Shown: positions 16,959 through 24,961 of the stretch, piece after piece | Layout: the number at the start of each line of letters is the position of its first letter | Numbering within the stretch: position 1 is the stretch's first letter | DNA from: Levilactobacillus angrenensis | GTDB taxonomy: Bacteria > Bacillota > Bacilli > Lactobacillales > Lactobacillaceae | Assembly (NCBI RefSeq): GCF_003946085.1 | Contig: NZ_RHOB01000004.1 | Coordinates: 62,001 to 126,000 of the forward strand | Reading direction: 5' to 3' | DNA length: 64,000 bases | Position numbers and translations under genes: made by a program | Notes under the pieces: generated by a model | The model's input: the letters and a program-made list of their open reading frames with translations, nothing else | Databases searched by the model: none | Told to the model about the DNA's origin: nothing

Positions 16959-17387
16959 CTAGGATTGTGAATCCAAAGGGTCGTCCAACGTGTGCGCAAG
17001 CACCCCGTTGATGAACCGACGAGAACGGTCATCACTGAAGTTCTTGGCTAATTCCAAGGCTTCGTTGACCGCAACTCTGTTCGGCACGTCTTCCACGTAG
17101 TCAATTTCATAAAAAGCGATCCGCATGATCACCAAGTCAGTCTTGGCGATCCGCTTGAGTTGCCAGCCAGTGCTCAGGTACTGGTCGATTTTAGCATCCA
17201 AGTCAGCTTGGTGGGCTAAAACGCCAGTTACCAATGTCTGGAGGTACTCAGGCACCGGAACGGTTTGGTCGGGGTCATCCGTCAGGACACGTTGGTACAA
17301 CGCATCGTGATCGGCATCAGGATTGGCATTCAGTGCAAACAGCATTTGAAATGCCCGTTCCCGAATTTGATGTCGTGTAAGTGTCAC
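16959..17387 (-). CDS. nusB: Transcription antitermination/ribosome biogenesis factor NusB
   Basis: A 142-residue all-helical protein with the family pattern: 'TRHQIRERAFQMLFALNAN' at the N-terminus and 'YEIDYVEDVPNRVAVNEALELAKNFSDDRSRRFINGVL' at the C-terminus. It binds boxA RNA with NusE (S10) to promote rRNA antitermination. It overlaps the upstream Asp23/Gls24 gene by 4 bp, the standard yqhY-nusB pairing. Confidence 0.96.
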   Translation of the reverse strand: MTLTRHQIRERAFQMLFALNANPDADHDALYQRVLTDDPDQTVPVPEYLQTLVTGVLAHQADLDAKIDQYLSTGWQLKRIAKTDLVIMRIAFYEIDYVEDVPNRVAVNEALELAKNFSDDRSRRFINGVLAHTLDDPLDSQS

Positions 17388-17827
17388 TTTTGGTCACTGT
17401 CTCCTTCATCGCTCTGGTCAAACAGGTTATCAGGGTCGACCTGTTGCGCCGTCTTTTCGGGAATGACACCCTCAACGTGGACGTTAACTTCACGCAACTT
17501 GAGGTCTGTCATGAACAACAATTGTTGCTTCACGTTATCTTGAATGGCCAAGGCAACCTTAGGTACCGCTACCCCGTAGTTCAAGTAAACGTAAACGTCA
17601 ACTGCTAATTCGTCGCCGTCAAAGACCAGCTTCACGCCCTTACCATGTTGTTCCTTACGACCCAACAGTTCGGTGACGCTATTCGCTAAAGAACCCCGCA
17701 TCCGAGCGACGCCTTCGGTTTGGCTAGCCGCAATGCCGACGATGATTTCGAGGACTTGCGGTGCCACTTCGATTTTGCCCAAAGCAGGTTCCTTGGATTC
17801 TAAAATAATATTAGTATCTTCTGCCAT
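17384..17827 (-). CDS. Asp23/Gls24 family envelope stress response protein (YqhY-like)
   Basis: A 147-residue protein with the Asp23 domain: 'KIEVAPQVLEIIVGIAASQTEGVARMRGS' and 'VYVYLNYGVAVPKVALAIQDNVKQQLLFMT'. YqhY-type members link to fatty-acid metabolism and envelope homeostasis in Gram-positives, though the biochemical role is unclear. It lies between efp and nusB and overlaps nusB by 4 bp. No membrane anchor is present. Confidence 0.92.
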   Translation of the reverse strand: MAEDTNIILESKEPALGKIEVAPQVLEIIVGIAASQTEGVARMRGSLANSVTELLGRKEQHGKGVKLVFDGDELAVDVYVYLNYGVAVPKVALAIQDNVKQQLLFMTDLKLREVNVHVEGVIPEKTAQQVDPDNLFDQSDEGDSDQK

Positions 17828-17866
17828 TCGTTGACCCTCCCTTACTGATTCAATGGATCGTAAAAC

Positions 17867-18427
17867 CTAGGCGCGAGAAATGTAAGTCCCATCGGTTGAG
17901 TTGATGGAGAGCTTGTCGCCTTCGTTAACGAAGAATGGCACTTGAACAACTAAACCAGTGTTCATCGTAGCTGGCTTGGAACCACCAGAAGCGGTGTTGC
18001 CCTTGATGCCAGGTTCCGTTGCAACAACTTCCAAGACGACCGTGTTTGGCACTTCGATACCGAGAACTTCGGAACCGTATTGAACCAAGTCCACGTTCAT
18101 GTTTTCTTGTAAGTAAGGCAATTGATCCTTGATCTGTTCGCCAGGCACTTCGATTTGTTCGAAGTTGTCGGTGTCCATGAAGACCCGGTTGTCACCGTCT
18201 TCGTACAGGTATTGCATGGAACGCGTTTGGATATCAGCTTGTTCCATCTTAGCACCGGCACGGAAAGTCTTTTCTTGAACGGCACCCGTCCGTAAGTTCT
18301 TCAGCTTTGAACGAACGAAAGCGCCACCCTTACCAGGCTTAACGTGTTGGAATTCAATGATGCGCCAGATTGCGTGATCGACTTCAATTGTTAAACCATT
18401 TTTAAAATCAGCAGTAGAAATTGCCAT
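17867..18427 (-). CDS. efp: Elongation factor P
   Basis: A 186-residue three-domain factor that relieves ribosome stalling at polyproline. The KOW-like N-domain contains the '[17 protein letters not shown]' loop whose lysine enters the peptidyl-transferase centre. OB domains follow, ending 'YISRA'. Length is normal. The start has a strong AGGAGG site. It stands 76 bp downstream of pepP, a common pairing. Confidence 0.97.
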   Translation of the reverse strand: MAISTADFKNGLTIEVDHAIWRIIEFQHVKPGKGGAFVRSKLKNLRTGAVQEKTFRAGAKMEQADIQTRSMQYLYEDGDNRVFMDTDNFEQIEVPGEQIKDQLPYLQENMNVDLVQYGSEVLGIEVPNTVVLEVVATEPGIKGNTASGGSKPATMNTGLVVQVPFFVNEGDKLSINSTDGTYISRA

Positions 18428-18503
18428 AATGTGTTAGCCTCCTAAAATATGTCCTCTTTATAATATCAATTCTTACCCATAAAAAGCAAGATTGGCGTGC
18501 CAC

Positions 18504-19568
18504 TTACAAAATAATTAAATTTCGTGGCACGGTCGTCAGGACCTCGTGACCCGCGTCGGTGACCAATAAATCGTCTTCGATGCGGATGCCCCCCTTGCCC
18601 GTGAAATAGACACCGGGTTCAACAGTAATGACTTCGTTGGCCGTTAAAACGTCCGGCCATCCCCGGCCAATGTTGGGACCTTCATGGATATCTAAGCCAA
18701 TCCCGTGGCCGGTCCCGTGAATAAATGCCGGGCCGTACCCGTGATCAGTCAAGTATTGCCGCCCAATGACGTCGAGCGCATCACCGGTGACGCCGGGACG
18801 CACCGCCGCCATGATTTTTTCTTGCGCCGTTTGGACTGCGTGATAGGCCGCCGTTAATTCGGTCCCAGGATCGCCCAACGCGACAGTTCGCGTCAGATCC
18901 GAGGTGTAGCCATCGACGTAAAAGCCACAGTCAATGGTGACCAATTCGCCGGTCGCCAACACCTTATCACTGGCCTGCCCATGTGGCCAAGCCGAACGCA
19001 CGCCACTAGCCACGATGGTGCCAAAACTTGGTCCCGTCGCGCCGTGGTCTTGCATCCAACGTTCCAACCATTGCGCTGCTTGGCGTTCCGTCATGCCGGC
19101 GTGCAACACCTCTAGTAAGGCGAGAACGCCTTCACTGGTCAGCGCTGTTGCTCGACGAATGGCGGCCACTTCAGCCGGTTCTTTGACTTGACGCAGGGTG
19201 TCGACGACATTGGGCAATGGCACGATGTCCGTCATTAAATGCTCGTCTAACCACTCAAATTCAGCCAAGGTTAAACTATCTTCAATTCCCAGTACCGTGG
19301 CACCAGCGGCCTCTAAGGCATCATCTACGGCTTGTAAGTAGTCGCGGGTGATGTTCTTCGGCACTGCCGGCATCGTGCTGGCCAGTTCCGCTTCGTAACG
19401 CGCGTCCGTGATGAACACCGCGTCCGTTTGCGTAACCAACAGGTACCCGTCGCCGGGTTCGACACTGGTTCCCACCAGGTAACGTTGATTACTGGGGGAG
19501 GAAACTAAAAAACTATCAATACTCAGTCCTGCAAACTCGGCCTGCAGGCGTTCGATTCTAGTCGTCAT
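18504..19568 (-). CDS. pepP: Xaa-Pro dipeptidase/aminopeptidase (M24B)
   Basis: A 354-residue creatinase-fold metallopeptidase releasing residues from X-Pro peptides. An N-terminal creatinase-like domain (1-125) precedes the pita-bread catalytic domain. Metal ligands are visible in 'DCGFYVDGYTSDLTRT', 'HGTGHGIGLDIHE', 'TVEPGVYF' and 'RIEDDLLV'. Cytoplasmic, presumably recycling proline peptides. It precedes efp as in many lactobacilli. Confidence 0.93.
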   Translation of the reverse strand: MTTRIERLQAEFAGLSIDSFLVSSPSNQRYLVGTSVEPGDGYLLVTQTDAVFITDARYEAELASTMPAVPKNITRDYLQAVDDALEAAGATVLGIEDSLTLAEFEWLDEHLMTDIVPLPNVVDTLRQVKEPAEVAAIRRATALTSEGVLALLEVLHAGMTERQAAQWLERWMQDHGATGPSFGTIVASGVRSAWPHGQASDKVLATGELVTIDCGFYVDGYTSDLTRTVALGDPGTELTAAYHAVQTAQEKIMAAVRPGVTGDALDVIGRQYLTDHGYGPAFIHGTGHGIGLDIHEGPNIGRGWPDVLTANEVITVEPGVYFTGKGGIRIEDDLLVTDAGHEVLTTVPRNLIIL

Positions 19569-19597
19569 TTAACCTCAGCCTCCTTGAAAATTGGAAG

Positions 19598-19641
19598 AAA
19601 AAAGAAGAACTCAAAGCGAATTGGTCTCGCCTCAAGCTCTT
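19598..19641 (-). terminator. Terminator after rpmA
   Basis: Downstream of rpmA the minus strand has a wobble-rich hairpin (GAGCTTGAGGCG with CGCTTTGAGTTC) followed by CTTTTTT. A second small stem (ACGAGG/CCTCGT) lies just before it. Confidence 0.75.
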
Positions 19642-19666
19642 CAGTCGTTACGAGGAAAACCTCGTG

Positions 19667-19966
19667 TTATTTAGCTGCTTCTTCTGCAACTGGGTATACG
19701 GATACTTGGCGCTTGTCACGGCCCAGACGTTCGAATTTAACGACGCCAGCAGCCTTAGCAAACAACGTATCGTCACCACCGCGGCCTACGTTCAAGCCTG
19801 GGTAGATGTGCGTCCCACGTTGGCGGTAAAGGATAGAACCAGTGGTAACCGTCGAACCATCAGCAGCCTTCGTCCCAAGACGACGACCAGCAGAGTCACG
19901 ACCGTTAGCAGTGGACCCACCACCTTTATGGTGAGAGAAGAATTGTAAGTTCATGTTCATCAGCAT
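19667..19966 (-). CDS. rpmA: 50S ribosomal protein L27 (with cleavable N-terminal extension)
   Basis: A 99-residue L27 precursor. The N-terminal '[20 protein letters not shown]' carries the Firmicutes extension ending LQFF, which Prp removes so that the mature N-terminus can reach the peptidyl-transferase centre. An in-frame GTG at 19975 is rejected because it lies within the GGAGGTG Shine-Dalgarno of ATG 19966. It follows prp and rplU in one operon. Confidence 0.96.
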   Translation of the reverse strand: MLMNMNLQFFSHHKGGGSTANGRDSAGRRLGTKAADGSTVTTGSILYRQRGTHIYPGLNVGRGGDDTLFAKAAGVVKFERLGRDKRQVSVYPVAEEAAK

Positions 19967-19984
19967 AAGTTTCACCTCCGCAAT

Positions 19985-20323
19985 TTAGTCTTTGATTTCA
20001 GCGAATTCAACAAAATCCGCGTAATTTGTGGCGACATCTCTTAACCCATCCGCAAAACTCTGGAGGAGTGTTTGTCCCTTAAGTTCGGTCGATGCTTCCA
20101 GCTTTGGTGGTAGGTGAACTTCCAGAAAGCCCCCTGCCTGATCACGATTTTCGACGGACACCGGAATCTCAGCGACCCGTTGTAAACCGTTAACCGTCGT
20201 GATCGCAAGCACCGAAACCGCAGCGCAAACAATGTCTTGACCATACTCACCTGAGTCAGCGTGGCCAGTGATTTGAAATGAGTTGATTCGCTTCGCACCA
20301 TAGTGGATTGTCGCGTGAATCAT
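19985..20323 (-). CDS. prp: Ribosomal-processing cysteine protease Prp
   Basis: A 112-residue protease that trims the N-terminal extension of L27. The catalytic dyad is visible as His21 ('GHADSG') and Cys33 ('DIVCAAVS'), matching the family's invariant residues. It lies between rplU and rpmA, the diagnostic context for Prp (formerly YsxB). Cytoplasmic and essential in organisms with the extended L27. Confidence 0.95.
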   Translation of the reverse strand: MIHATIHYGAKRINSFQITGHADSGEYGQDIVCAAVSVLAITTVNGLQRVAEIPVSVENRDQAGGFLEVHLPPKLEASTELKGQTLLQSFADGLRDVATNYADFVEFAEIKD

Positions 20324-20350
20324 CGAGATCGCCTCTCTTATTCGTTAGGC

Positions 20351-20659
20351 TTAAGCGTTGATAGCATCAACGACAACCTTAGTGTATGGTTGACGGTGAC
20401 CCTTCTTCGTGTGTTGGCCCTTCTTGGCCTTGTACTTGAAAGTAACAACCTTCTTTTCCAGACCCTGCTTTTCAACAGTTCCAGTTACGGTTGCACCAGC
20501 AACAGTTGGCGTCCCAATCTTAGGCGTGTCGCCACCGACAAAGACAACTTGGTCAAAAGTAACCTTTTCACCAGCTTCAACGTTCAACTTTTCGACGTAA
20601 ACAGCTTGGCCTGCTTCGACCTTGTACTGCTTGCCGCCAGTTACGATAATTGCGTACAT
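20351..20659 (-). CDS. rplU: 50S ribosomal protein L21
   Basis: A 102-residue L21 with '[25 protein letters not shown]' and the C-terminal '[22 protein letters not shown]' rRNA-binding tail. It is the first gene of rplU-prp-rpmA, with a very strong AAGGAGGTG Shine-Dalgarno. A structured leader and a near-consensus promoter precede it. Confidence 0.98.
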   Translation of the reverse strand: MYAIIVTGGKQYKVEAGQAVYVEKLNVEAGEKVTFDQVVFVGGDTPKIGTPTVAGATVTGTVEKQGLEKKVVTFKYKAKKGQHTKKGHRQPYTKVVVDAINA

Positions 20660-20664
20660 GTATG

Positions 20665-20776
20665 TGCACCTCCTTCATATAATTAGACTTAGACTCGCCG
20701 AAAACGAGTGCTCCGCAAGCGGAAAACTTAAAACTCGTCCCGAGCGGTTGCAGCTGTGGAAGTCCACAAATACAAC
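20665..20776 (-). ncRNA. L21-type ribosomal protein leader
   Basis: About 110 nt separate the predicted transcription start and the rplU ATG. The stretch folds into successive hairpins on the minus strand: TGTGGA/TCCACA, CTCG.../CGAG, CCGC-TT-GCGG, and ACTCG/CGAGT just before the Shine-Dalgarno. This placement and layout fit the Firmicutes L21 leader, which is thought to let ribosomal protein control its own operon. A covariance-model hit would be needed to confirm. Confidence 0.6.
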
Positions 20777-20782
20777 ATGAAA

Positions 20783-20811
20783 ATTGTACTTGATGGGGCC
20801 CCTCGTGTCAA
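20783..20811 (-). promoter_or_regulatory. Promoter of rplU-prp-rpmA
   Basis: Consensus TTGACA (20806-20811) and TACAAT (20783-20788) with exactly 17 bp between them. The -35 hexamer overlaps the stop codon of the upstream tetR gene, leaving no spacer between the two units. Confidence 0.85.
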
Positions 20812-21479
20812 GCTTTTTCTGCATTCACGGGAGAATCAATGCCGACCGGGGCGAACCAAGTCGCCAGGGGCGTGGTTTCCGGCGCCAATAGCTGACAAAA
20901 AGTTCGTGCCAAAAATTCCGGTCGGTACCGCCGATTATCATTCAACCAGTGGTGCACCAGCCCGGTAAAGGCCGTGGCCAAGTACGCTGCTTGAATATCG
21001 ACTGGCGGTTCATCCCCCGCCGGCGCCGGTAACTGCCGGCCATAAGCGAGCAGTTCGCGCTCAAAGCGTTGCAGGAGCCGCGGTTGAAATTGTGTGAATT
21101 GCGGGTGGAGCAAGACCAACAGGATTTGGTGGTGCTCATCCACGTAGCGCAAGGCTGGTCCCAGTGCAAAGCCATTGGTGGGGTCTCCTTGCGGTGTGAT
21201 CGTCGTCGTTTTGGCAGTCGCAAACCACTCATCGATAACTTGTTGTTCGGTCTGTTCTAAAAAATCCAACTTGTCTTTGTAATGCAGATAAAAGGTTCCC
21301 CGAGTAATCTGCGCTTTTTGCGTCAGTTTCTGGACAGAAATTTGTTTCAATGATTGCTGCTGTAACAAGGTACTAAGCGCCTGTCGCAGGCGTTCATTGG
21401 TCCGCACGACGCGTGGGTCTTTTTGACTGATAGGTCTCGCTCCTTCCCTGCTAGAAAGGGGCTGTGCCAACGTGTACAC
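20808..21479 (-). CDS. TetR/AcrR family transcriptional regulator
   Basis: An N-terminal TetR helix-turn-helix ('SLKQISVQKLTQKAQITRGTFYLHYKDKLDFLE') precedes a helical ligand/dimerisation domain of about 130 residues with a C-terminal Pro/Ala tail. The ligand is unknown, and no adjacent transporter identifies its target. The start is unclear. GTG 21479 gives 223 residues, including 16 poorly conserved leading ones. The best Shine-Dalgarno (GAAGGAGC, 21440s) points to an ATC codon at 21429-21431, which would be a rare initiator. A GTGTACAC palindrome (21472-21479) may be its own operator. Confidence 0.88.
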   Translation of the reverse strand: MYTLAQPLSSREGARPISQKDPRVVRTNERLRQALSTLLQQQSLKQISVQKLTQKAQITRGTFYLHYKDKLDFLEQTEQQVIDEWFATAKTTTITPQGDPTNGFALGPALRYVDEHHQILLVLLHPQFTQFQPRLLQRFERELLAYGRQLPAPAGDEPPVDIQAAYLATAFTGLVHHWLNDNRRYRPEFLARTFCQLLAPETTPLATWFAPVGIDSPVNAEKA

Positions 21480-21570
21480 AGTCCCTTAGTTTCACCATTT
21501 CTACGCTATTCCAAAATCTTTTTATGCTTAAATTGATCACGCCAGTTGCCTGCGGTACTGCAGATCTTGA

Positions 21571-21803
21571 TTGCCGCCTTACCGTTGCGCAAAATCTAGG
21601 CTGGAACGCTGGGGGAGGACGGCCCGAGCTGTAACCAGCTGTGTCGACGCAGTTAGCTGACGTTTCACAGTCAGGTTACTGCGTGGGCGACTTGGAAGAC
21701 TTGCGCATTTGGCAAGGCTTGCCAAGCGAGGTGGAAGCCCGTCTTTTGGCTGGAACCGTCCCCCACAGCAGGTGGAAGCTCTGGCAGCCGCAGGCACTGG
21801 CTT
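21571..21803 (+). repeat. Structured intergenic repeat, partial copy A (hybrid)
   Basis: The left part (GCCGCCTTACCGTTGCGCAA...GGAACGCTGGGGG) matches the left arm of the type II copies at 32.6 and 24.8 kb. The right part, from CAGCTGTGTCGACG through GCGACTTGGAAGAC to CCCACAGCAGGTGGAA, matches the second module of the 55.6-55.8 kb copy. It therefore looks like a recombinant or eroded member. It fills the gap between tetR and the dUTPase-like gene; the 72-residue frame inside it is not considered real. Confidence 0.7.
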
Positions 21804-21808
21804 AGTCG

Positions 21809-22351
21809 TTAGTAATTATGCGCCTGGCGATCTAAGTTGACTTGACGTTTGGCTTCGTAGGCGGCTTGGATTTGATCTTGGCTGAAGCCGAAATCAACGA
21901 AGCCCCACTTCAGGAACAACCGCCAAGCATGCCGGAAGTCCTCTTGCCGGTGGGCAAAGTGACTGTTGAACAGCATCCGTTTTAAAATTAAATACTGCTG
22001 ATCCAAGTCCTTGGCTGGGCGGCTATTGGCCAACGTGGTCAAGTCCTCTTCCGTCAACATGATCAGATGCGTCCAGGTCTTCTTAGCCGATACCAAGAAG
22101 AAGAAATCCATGGCATCCGTGTATTCCGTCAATAAAGTCTCTGCCGGCGTTTGCCCGGCATCTGCCTTGCCACGGTGGGTCTTCCAAACCTTGAACCACT
22201 CCGAGGTGTTGGCCACCTCAGCGAGTTCAACGTCTAAAGCCACGTAGGCATTTTCAATCTGGGACTTCCGGGACATTTCAATATCGCGGTCGCGGGTAAT
22301 CTGCTCGTCTAGTGCAATCGATTGTTGAACTAACTTTGCTAACTCTAACAC
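21809..22351 (-). CDS. Dimeric dUTPase-like (all-alpha NTP pyrophosphatase) protein
   Basis: A 180-residue helical protein. It has the signature of dimeric dUTPases of the MazG superfamily: ExxE at Glu42/Glu45 in 'VELAEVANTSEWFKVWK' and ExxD at Glu76/Asp79 in 'EYTDAMDFFF'. These residues bind Mg in known members. A likely role is hydrolysis of dUTP or another non-canonical nucleotide, limiting uracil in DNA. It is the last gene of a tight three-gene run with two proteins I do not recognise. Confidence 0.75.
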   Translation of the reverse strand: MLELAKLVQQSIALDEQITRDRDIEMSRKSQIENAYVALDVELAEVANTSEWFKVWKTHRGKADAGQTPAETLLTEYTDAMDFFFLVSAKKTWTHLIMLTEEDLTTLANSRPAKDLDQQYLILKRMLFNSHFAHRQEDFRHAWRLFLKWGFVDFGFSQDQIQAAYEAKRQVNLDRQAHNY

Positions 22352-22361
22352 GTGCTACCTC

Positions 22362-23303
22362 CTAGCCGAAAATCAGGGGATCGGACTTGATTTCGAGGTC
22401 CGTTAAGTTTTCTAAGTACCAGTCACGCATGAAAGGATACTTCAGTAAGACGTCGAACCAAGAAACTTTTTGGTCGTCGTCGTGGACCGTCAAGACCCAC
22501 TCTGGTTGCCCTTCCAATTGGTTGTTGAAGATATCGACCACGACACCTTTGTCCAAGGCAATCTCTGCCCCGTTGCCGTTCACACCGTTGGTCAGCATGT
22601 AGTCTTCCTTGGCGGCCATCACAAATAAGCGATCGACGACGCCAGCTGGTAAATCAGCGGCCCGTACGGCATAATTTTGCCGGTTAGCTGCGTCCAGCAA
22701 GTTAAAGTCCACAGAGTAGCCGTAATCTTCTTTTAAGTAGCGGGCAAAGTCCACCAAGATCTGGACGGACGTCTTGACCGTTTCGGCCGGCACCGTATCG
22801 TGGAGGTCGATGATAAATAATTGCGTCAACGCATGGCTGTTAAACCGGAACATTTTGCGTTCCAGGTTCAAGTAAAACAGCGACTGGCCCGTTGCCCGTT
22901 CGCGGTAGTAGACGCCACCATTTTCAGACGTTTCGACCCGGAAGTTAAAAGTCCCCCGGTCACCCAATGGTGTTAATTGTTGGGTTAATTCTTCGTGGTG
23001 GTCCCGTGACTGTAAGATCACGTTTTTCCCTTGATCGTGCAATTCAAGCATCCGTGACATGAATAACAGGTAGTAGTCGGCATTGCTGTATTGGTGCGGG
23101 AAGGTCACGTAGTCCGAATCAAGCTTAAAGTCGGCCAATTCCGTTGCGGCGGCCACTAACTCATCTGGATCCGTGGTCTTGATCAATTGGTCCATCAGCT
23201 TCGTGAACCGTAGACCCGTTTCCAGGCCGTCCTTAATGGCGTCATTATAATTTAATAACCGGCCACTAGTCGTCAAAGTCGAGGGGTCATTTTCGTTAAT
23301 CAT
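22362..23303 (-). CDS. Uncharacterised protein, middle gene of dUTPase-like operon
   Basis: I do not recognise this 313-residue soluble protein. ATG 23303 is chosen because a GAGGTGG Shine-Dalgarno stands 8 bases upstream, within the end of the preceding gene. It has no signal peptide, membrane segment or nucleotide-binding loop that I can see. Features are an aromatic-rich centre ('FPHQYSNADYYLLFMSRML') and an acidic C-terminal region ('EWVLTVHDDDQKVSWFDVLLKYPFMRDWY'). It overlaps its upstream neighbour by 8 bp and ends 10 bp before the dUTPase-like gene, so the three are almost certainly coexpressed. Confidence 0.8.
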   Translation of the reverse strand: MINENDPSTLTTSGRLLNYNDAIKDGLETGLRFTKLMDQLIKTTDPDELVAAATELADFKLDSDYVTFPHQYSNADYYLLFMSRMLELHDQGKNVILQSRDHHEELTQQLTPLGDRGTFNFRVETSENGGVYYRERATGQSLFYLNLERKMFRFNSHALTQLFIIDLHDTVPAETVKTSVQILVDFARYLKEDYGYSVDFNLLDAANRQNYAVRAADLPAGVVDRLFVMAAKEDYMLTNGVNGNGAEIALDKGVVVDIFNNQLEGQPEWVLTVHDDDQKVSWFDVLLKYPFMRDWYLENLTDLEIKSDPLIFG

Positions 23304-24174
23304 TCTTTGCCACCTCGCCCTCACTCTTGCCTAACAAACTGTTCAAGTAGTCCGCATACAGACTCGCATTGTGTGCTTCAAAATGTTCGAAGTCATCAAA
23401 GGAATCGCGAATACTTTGCTTTTCGTAATTCAAAATCGTGTCTTCTTTCGACAGCACTAAAATCTTATCGTCATTTTCTTTAATGGTCTTGTGGGCGTTC
23501 AAGGCTTGTTCGTCTTCATCAGCCAGTTTGGTCAACTGGTCAATGATATTTTGCCGTTCGTCCTTGAGCTTACCGGAGTCCCAAGGCATACTGCTCTTGG
23601 AACTATTTTCCTTCAGCTGTTCGCGCAAGTCGGCCTTCTGGTTATCCCGCGTGGTTTGTGCATCGACCAGGCGTTGTAATTGTTCGCTTTGACCGGAAAT
23701 AGATTCAATCTGCGCGGTATTCAGCCGTTGGCCATGGGCCTCTAAGGCAAAGGAGTCCTTGAGCTTTTGGTATTCCTTTTCGTCGAACTTAAACTGAACG
23801 TTGATGACGTCTAAGTCGCCGAATAAACGCCGGTCCCACCAGTTCCCAAAGTAAATGTGGAACAGTCCCGTGGTGTATTCTTCGTAGTAGAAAAACGGGT
23901 AGATGTGGCCTAAATAATCAATCAATTTGTCACTTAAATAGTGGCTGATTTCTGGGTGAATGTTGTCGACCAATTCGGCCAGATGATTAACGGTCCGCGT
24001 CGAACGGGTCTTCTTAACTTCTTGTGTGTAACGTACTTGGTCCAACAGTTCATAGACCTGGCGATCATCGCCGTGCTGAACCGCCGCCTGTAAGGTGCTT
24101 AAGTAATCGAGCTTGTTGGCGATTGCCTGTGTTAAGGTATCGGCGGCACTAGCTTGTTGTTCTTGATTTTCCAT
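23296..24174 (-). CDS. Uncharacterised coiled-coil protein, first gene of dUTPase-like operon
   Basis: A 292-residue soluble protein that I do not recognise. The N-terminal half is globular with a striking aromatic block ('HIYPFFYYEEYTTGLFHIYFGNWWDRRLFGDL', residues about 89-120). The C-terminal half (about 130-285) is charged and heptad-like, predicted coiled coil. No catalytic motif is visible. Its stop overlaps the next start by 8 bp. The neighbourhood (glnA downstream, repeats upstream) gives no functional clue beyond the cotranscribed dUTPase-like gene. Confidence 0.8.
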   Translation of the reverse strand: MENQEQQASAADTLTQAIANKLDYLSTLQAAVQHGDDRQVYELLDQVRYTQEVKKTRSTRTVNHLAELVDNIHPEISHYLSDKLIDYLGHIYPFFYYEEYTTGLFHIYFGNWWDRRLFGDLDVINVQFKFDEKEYQKLKDSFALEAHGQRLNTAQIESISGQSEQLQRLVDAQTTRDNQKADLREQLKENSSKSSMPWDSGKLKDERQNIIDQLTKLADEDEQALNAHKTIKENDDKILVLSKEDTILNYEKQSIRDSFDDFEHFEAHNASLYADYLNSLLGKSEGEVAKND

Positions 24175-24340
24175 GGATTATCCCTCATTATTCTGATGTT
24201 CCCTAGCGCTTGCCGTGAACATTTGGTTATATCTTCATGTTACCAAAAAATCTGTGAGAAAAAAGCAGTTTGCCCGAAGTTTTAGGGGAAATGCAGGAAT
24301 TTTTCCTTATCGCCCGGTTTTCTGTCTGCAAATCTGATGG

Positions 24341-24425
24341 GTGACACTGGCCGCCTTGCCGTTCGCTGAATGTGGGTTGAAGCGCTGAGACGCCGGGCCG
24401 AGCCATAGAACGGTCTCGGGACTCT
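24341..24425 (+). repeat. Structured intergenic repeat, truncated type II copy
   Basis: CTGGCCGCCTTGCCGTTCGC...GGGTTGAAGCGCTGAGACGCCGGGCCGAGCC...CGGTCTCGGG matches the first 80 bp of the copy at 32638-32841. It then stops. A complete copy in the opposite orientation lies 240 bp away, so the two form a large inverted pair. Confidence 0.75.
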
Positions 24426-24660
24426 CACGGCCATGATGACGCGTGCCACAACAATCAGTTCAAATTCAGCTGTCAGTGACTATTTCAACGGAACTCCCTA
24501 CAAATCAGCCTGCAGCGCAAACGTTTCAGTTACCAGGTAATTCCTCATCTTGCAACGAATTTAGACGTTGGCCTGCCCGCGGTCACAGCAGCAAGTAACG
24601 GTAACGCCAATCATTTCGGCTGGCGCAGTCACTTGCTGGTTAACTCTATGTTTATGACTA
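24426..24660. other. Non-coding spacer between inverted repeat copies
   Basis: No gene, promoter or terminator that I can support lies here. The stretch separates a truncated plus-oriented and a complete minus-oriented copy of the structured repeat, upstream of the 24174 gene and downstream of glnA. Confidence 0.5.
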
Positions 24661-24868
24661 CCGCTACCGTAGCCGATAGTTCGCTAGAGATGAGTTCAGC
24701 CGTGGGCGTTTTCTAAGTGGCACGACCCTAGCCACTTAGAAAACTGGCAACTTGGAGACGTGACCCATCGGCTCCAAGTTGCCGGTCGAGACCGCTCTTT
24801 GGCTCGGCCCGACGCCCACCGCGTTCCAACTCATCTCTAGCGAACGGCAAGGCGGCCAGCTCTCACTG
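24661..24868 (-). repeat. Structured intergenic repeat, complete type II copy (inverted)
   Basis: Read on the minus strand it aligns along its whole length with the 32638-32841 copy. The outer arms GTTCGCTAGAGATGAGTT and AACTCATCTCTAGCGAAC pair perfectly. Inner stems include AACTTGGAG/CTCCAAGTT and GTTTTCTAAGTGGC/GCCACTTAGAAAAC. Base differences from the other copy are compensated on the opposite strand of each stem. Confidence 0.85.
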
Positions 24869-24902
24869 TGTTGTCATCCCCAGCCAACTAGTCCTGCGTG
24901 CC

Positions 24903-24937
24903 AAAAAGAGAGCCCGGACCGACAGTCCTGAGCTCTC
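24903..24937 (-). terminator. Terminator after glnA
   Basis: GAGAGCTCAGGAC pairs with GTCCGGGCTCTC around TGTCG, followed by TTTTT on the minus strand. It ends the glnR-glnA operon. Confidence 0.9.
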
Positions 24938-24961
24938 CCATGATTTTCAGTTAACCTGAGT

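Noticed and set aside
20750-20776. A riboswitch upstream of rplU
   Set aside because: The leader has no metabolite-aptamer motif I recognise; a ribosomal-protein-type leader explains the position and hairpins better.
21579-21797. A 72-residue minus-strand frame between tetR and the dUTPase-like gene
   Set aside because: It lies entirely in a hybrid repeat copy, and its reading frame is not kept in the homologous copies.
24341-24868. The inverted pair of repeats as an insertion sequence
   Set aside because: The 235 bp between the copies encodes no transposase, and the left copy is truncated, so this is two insertions of a small element rather than an IS.
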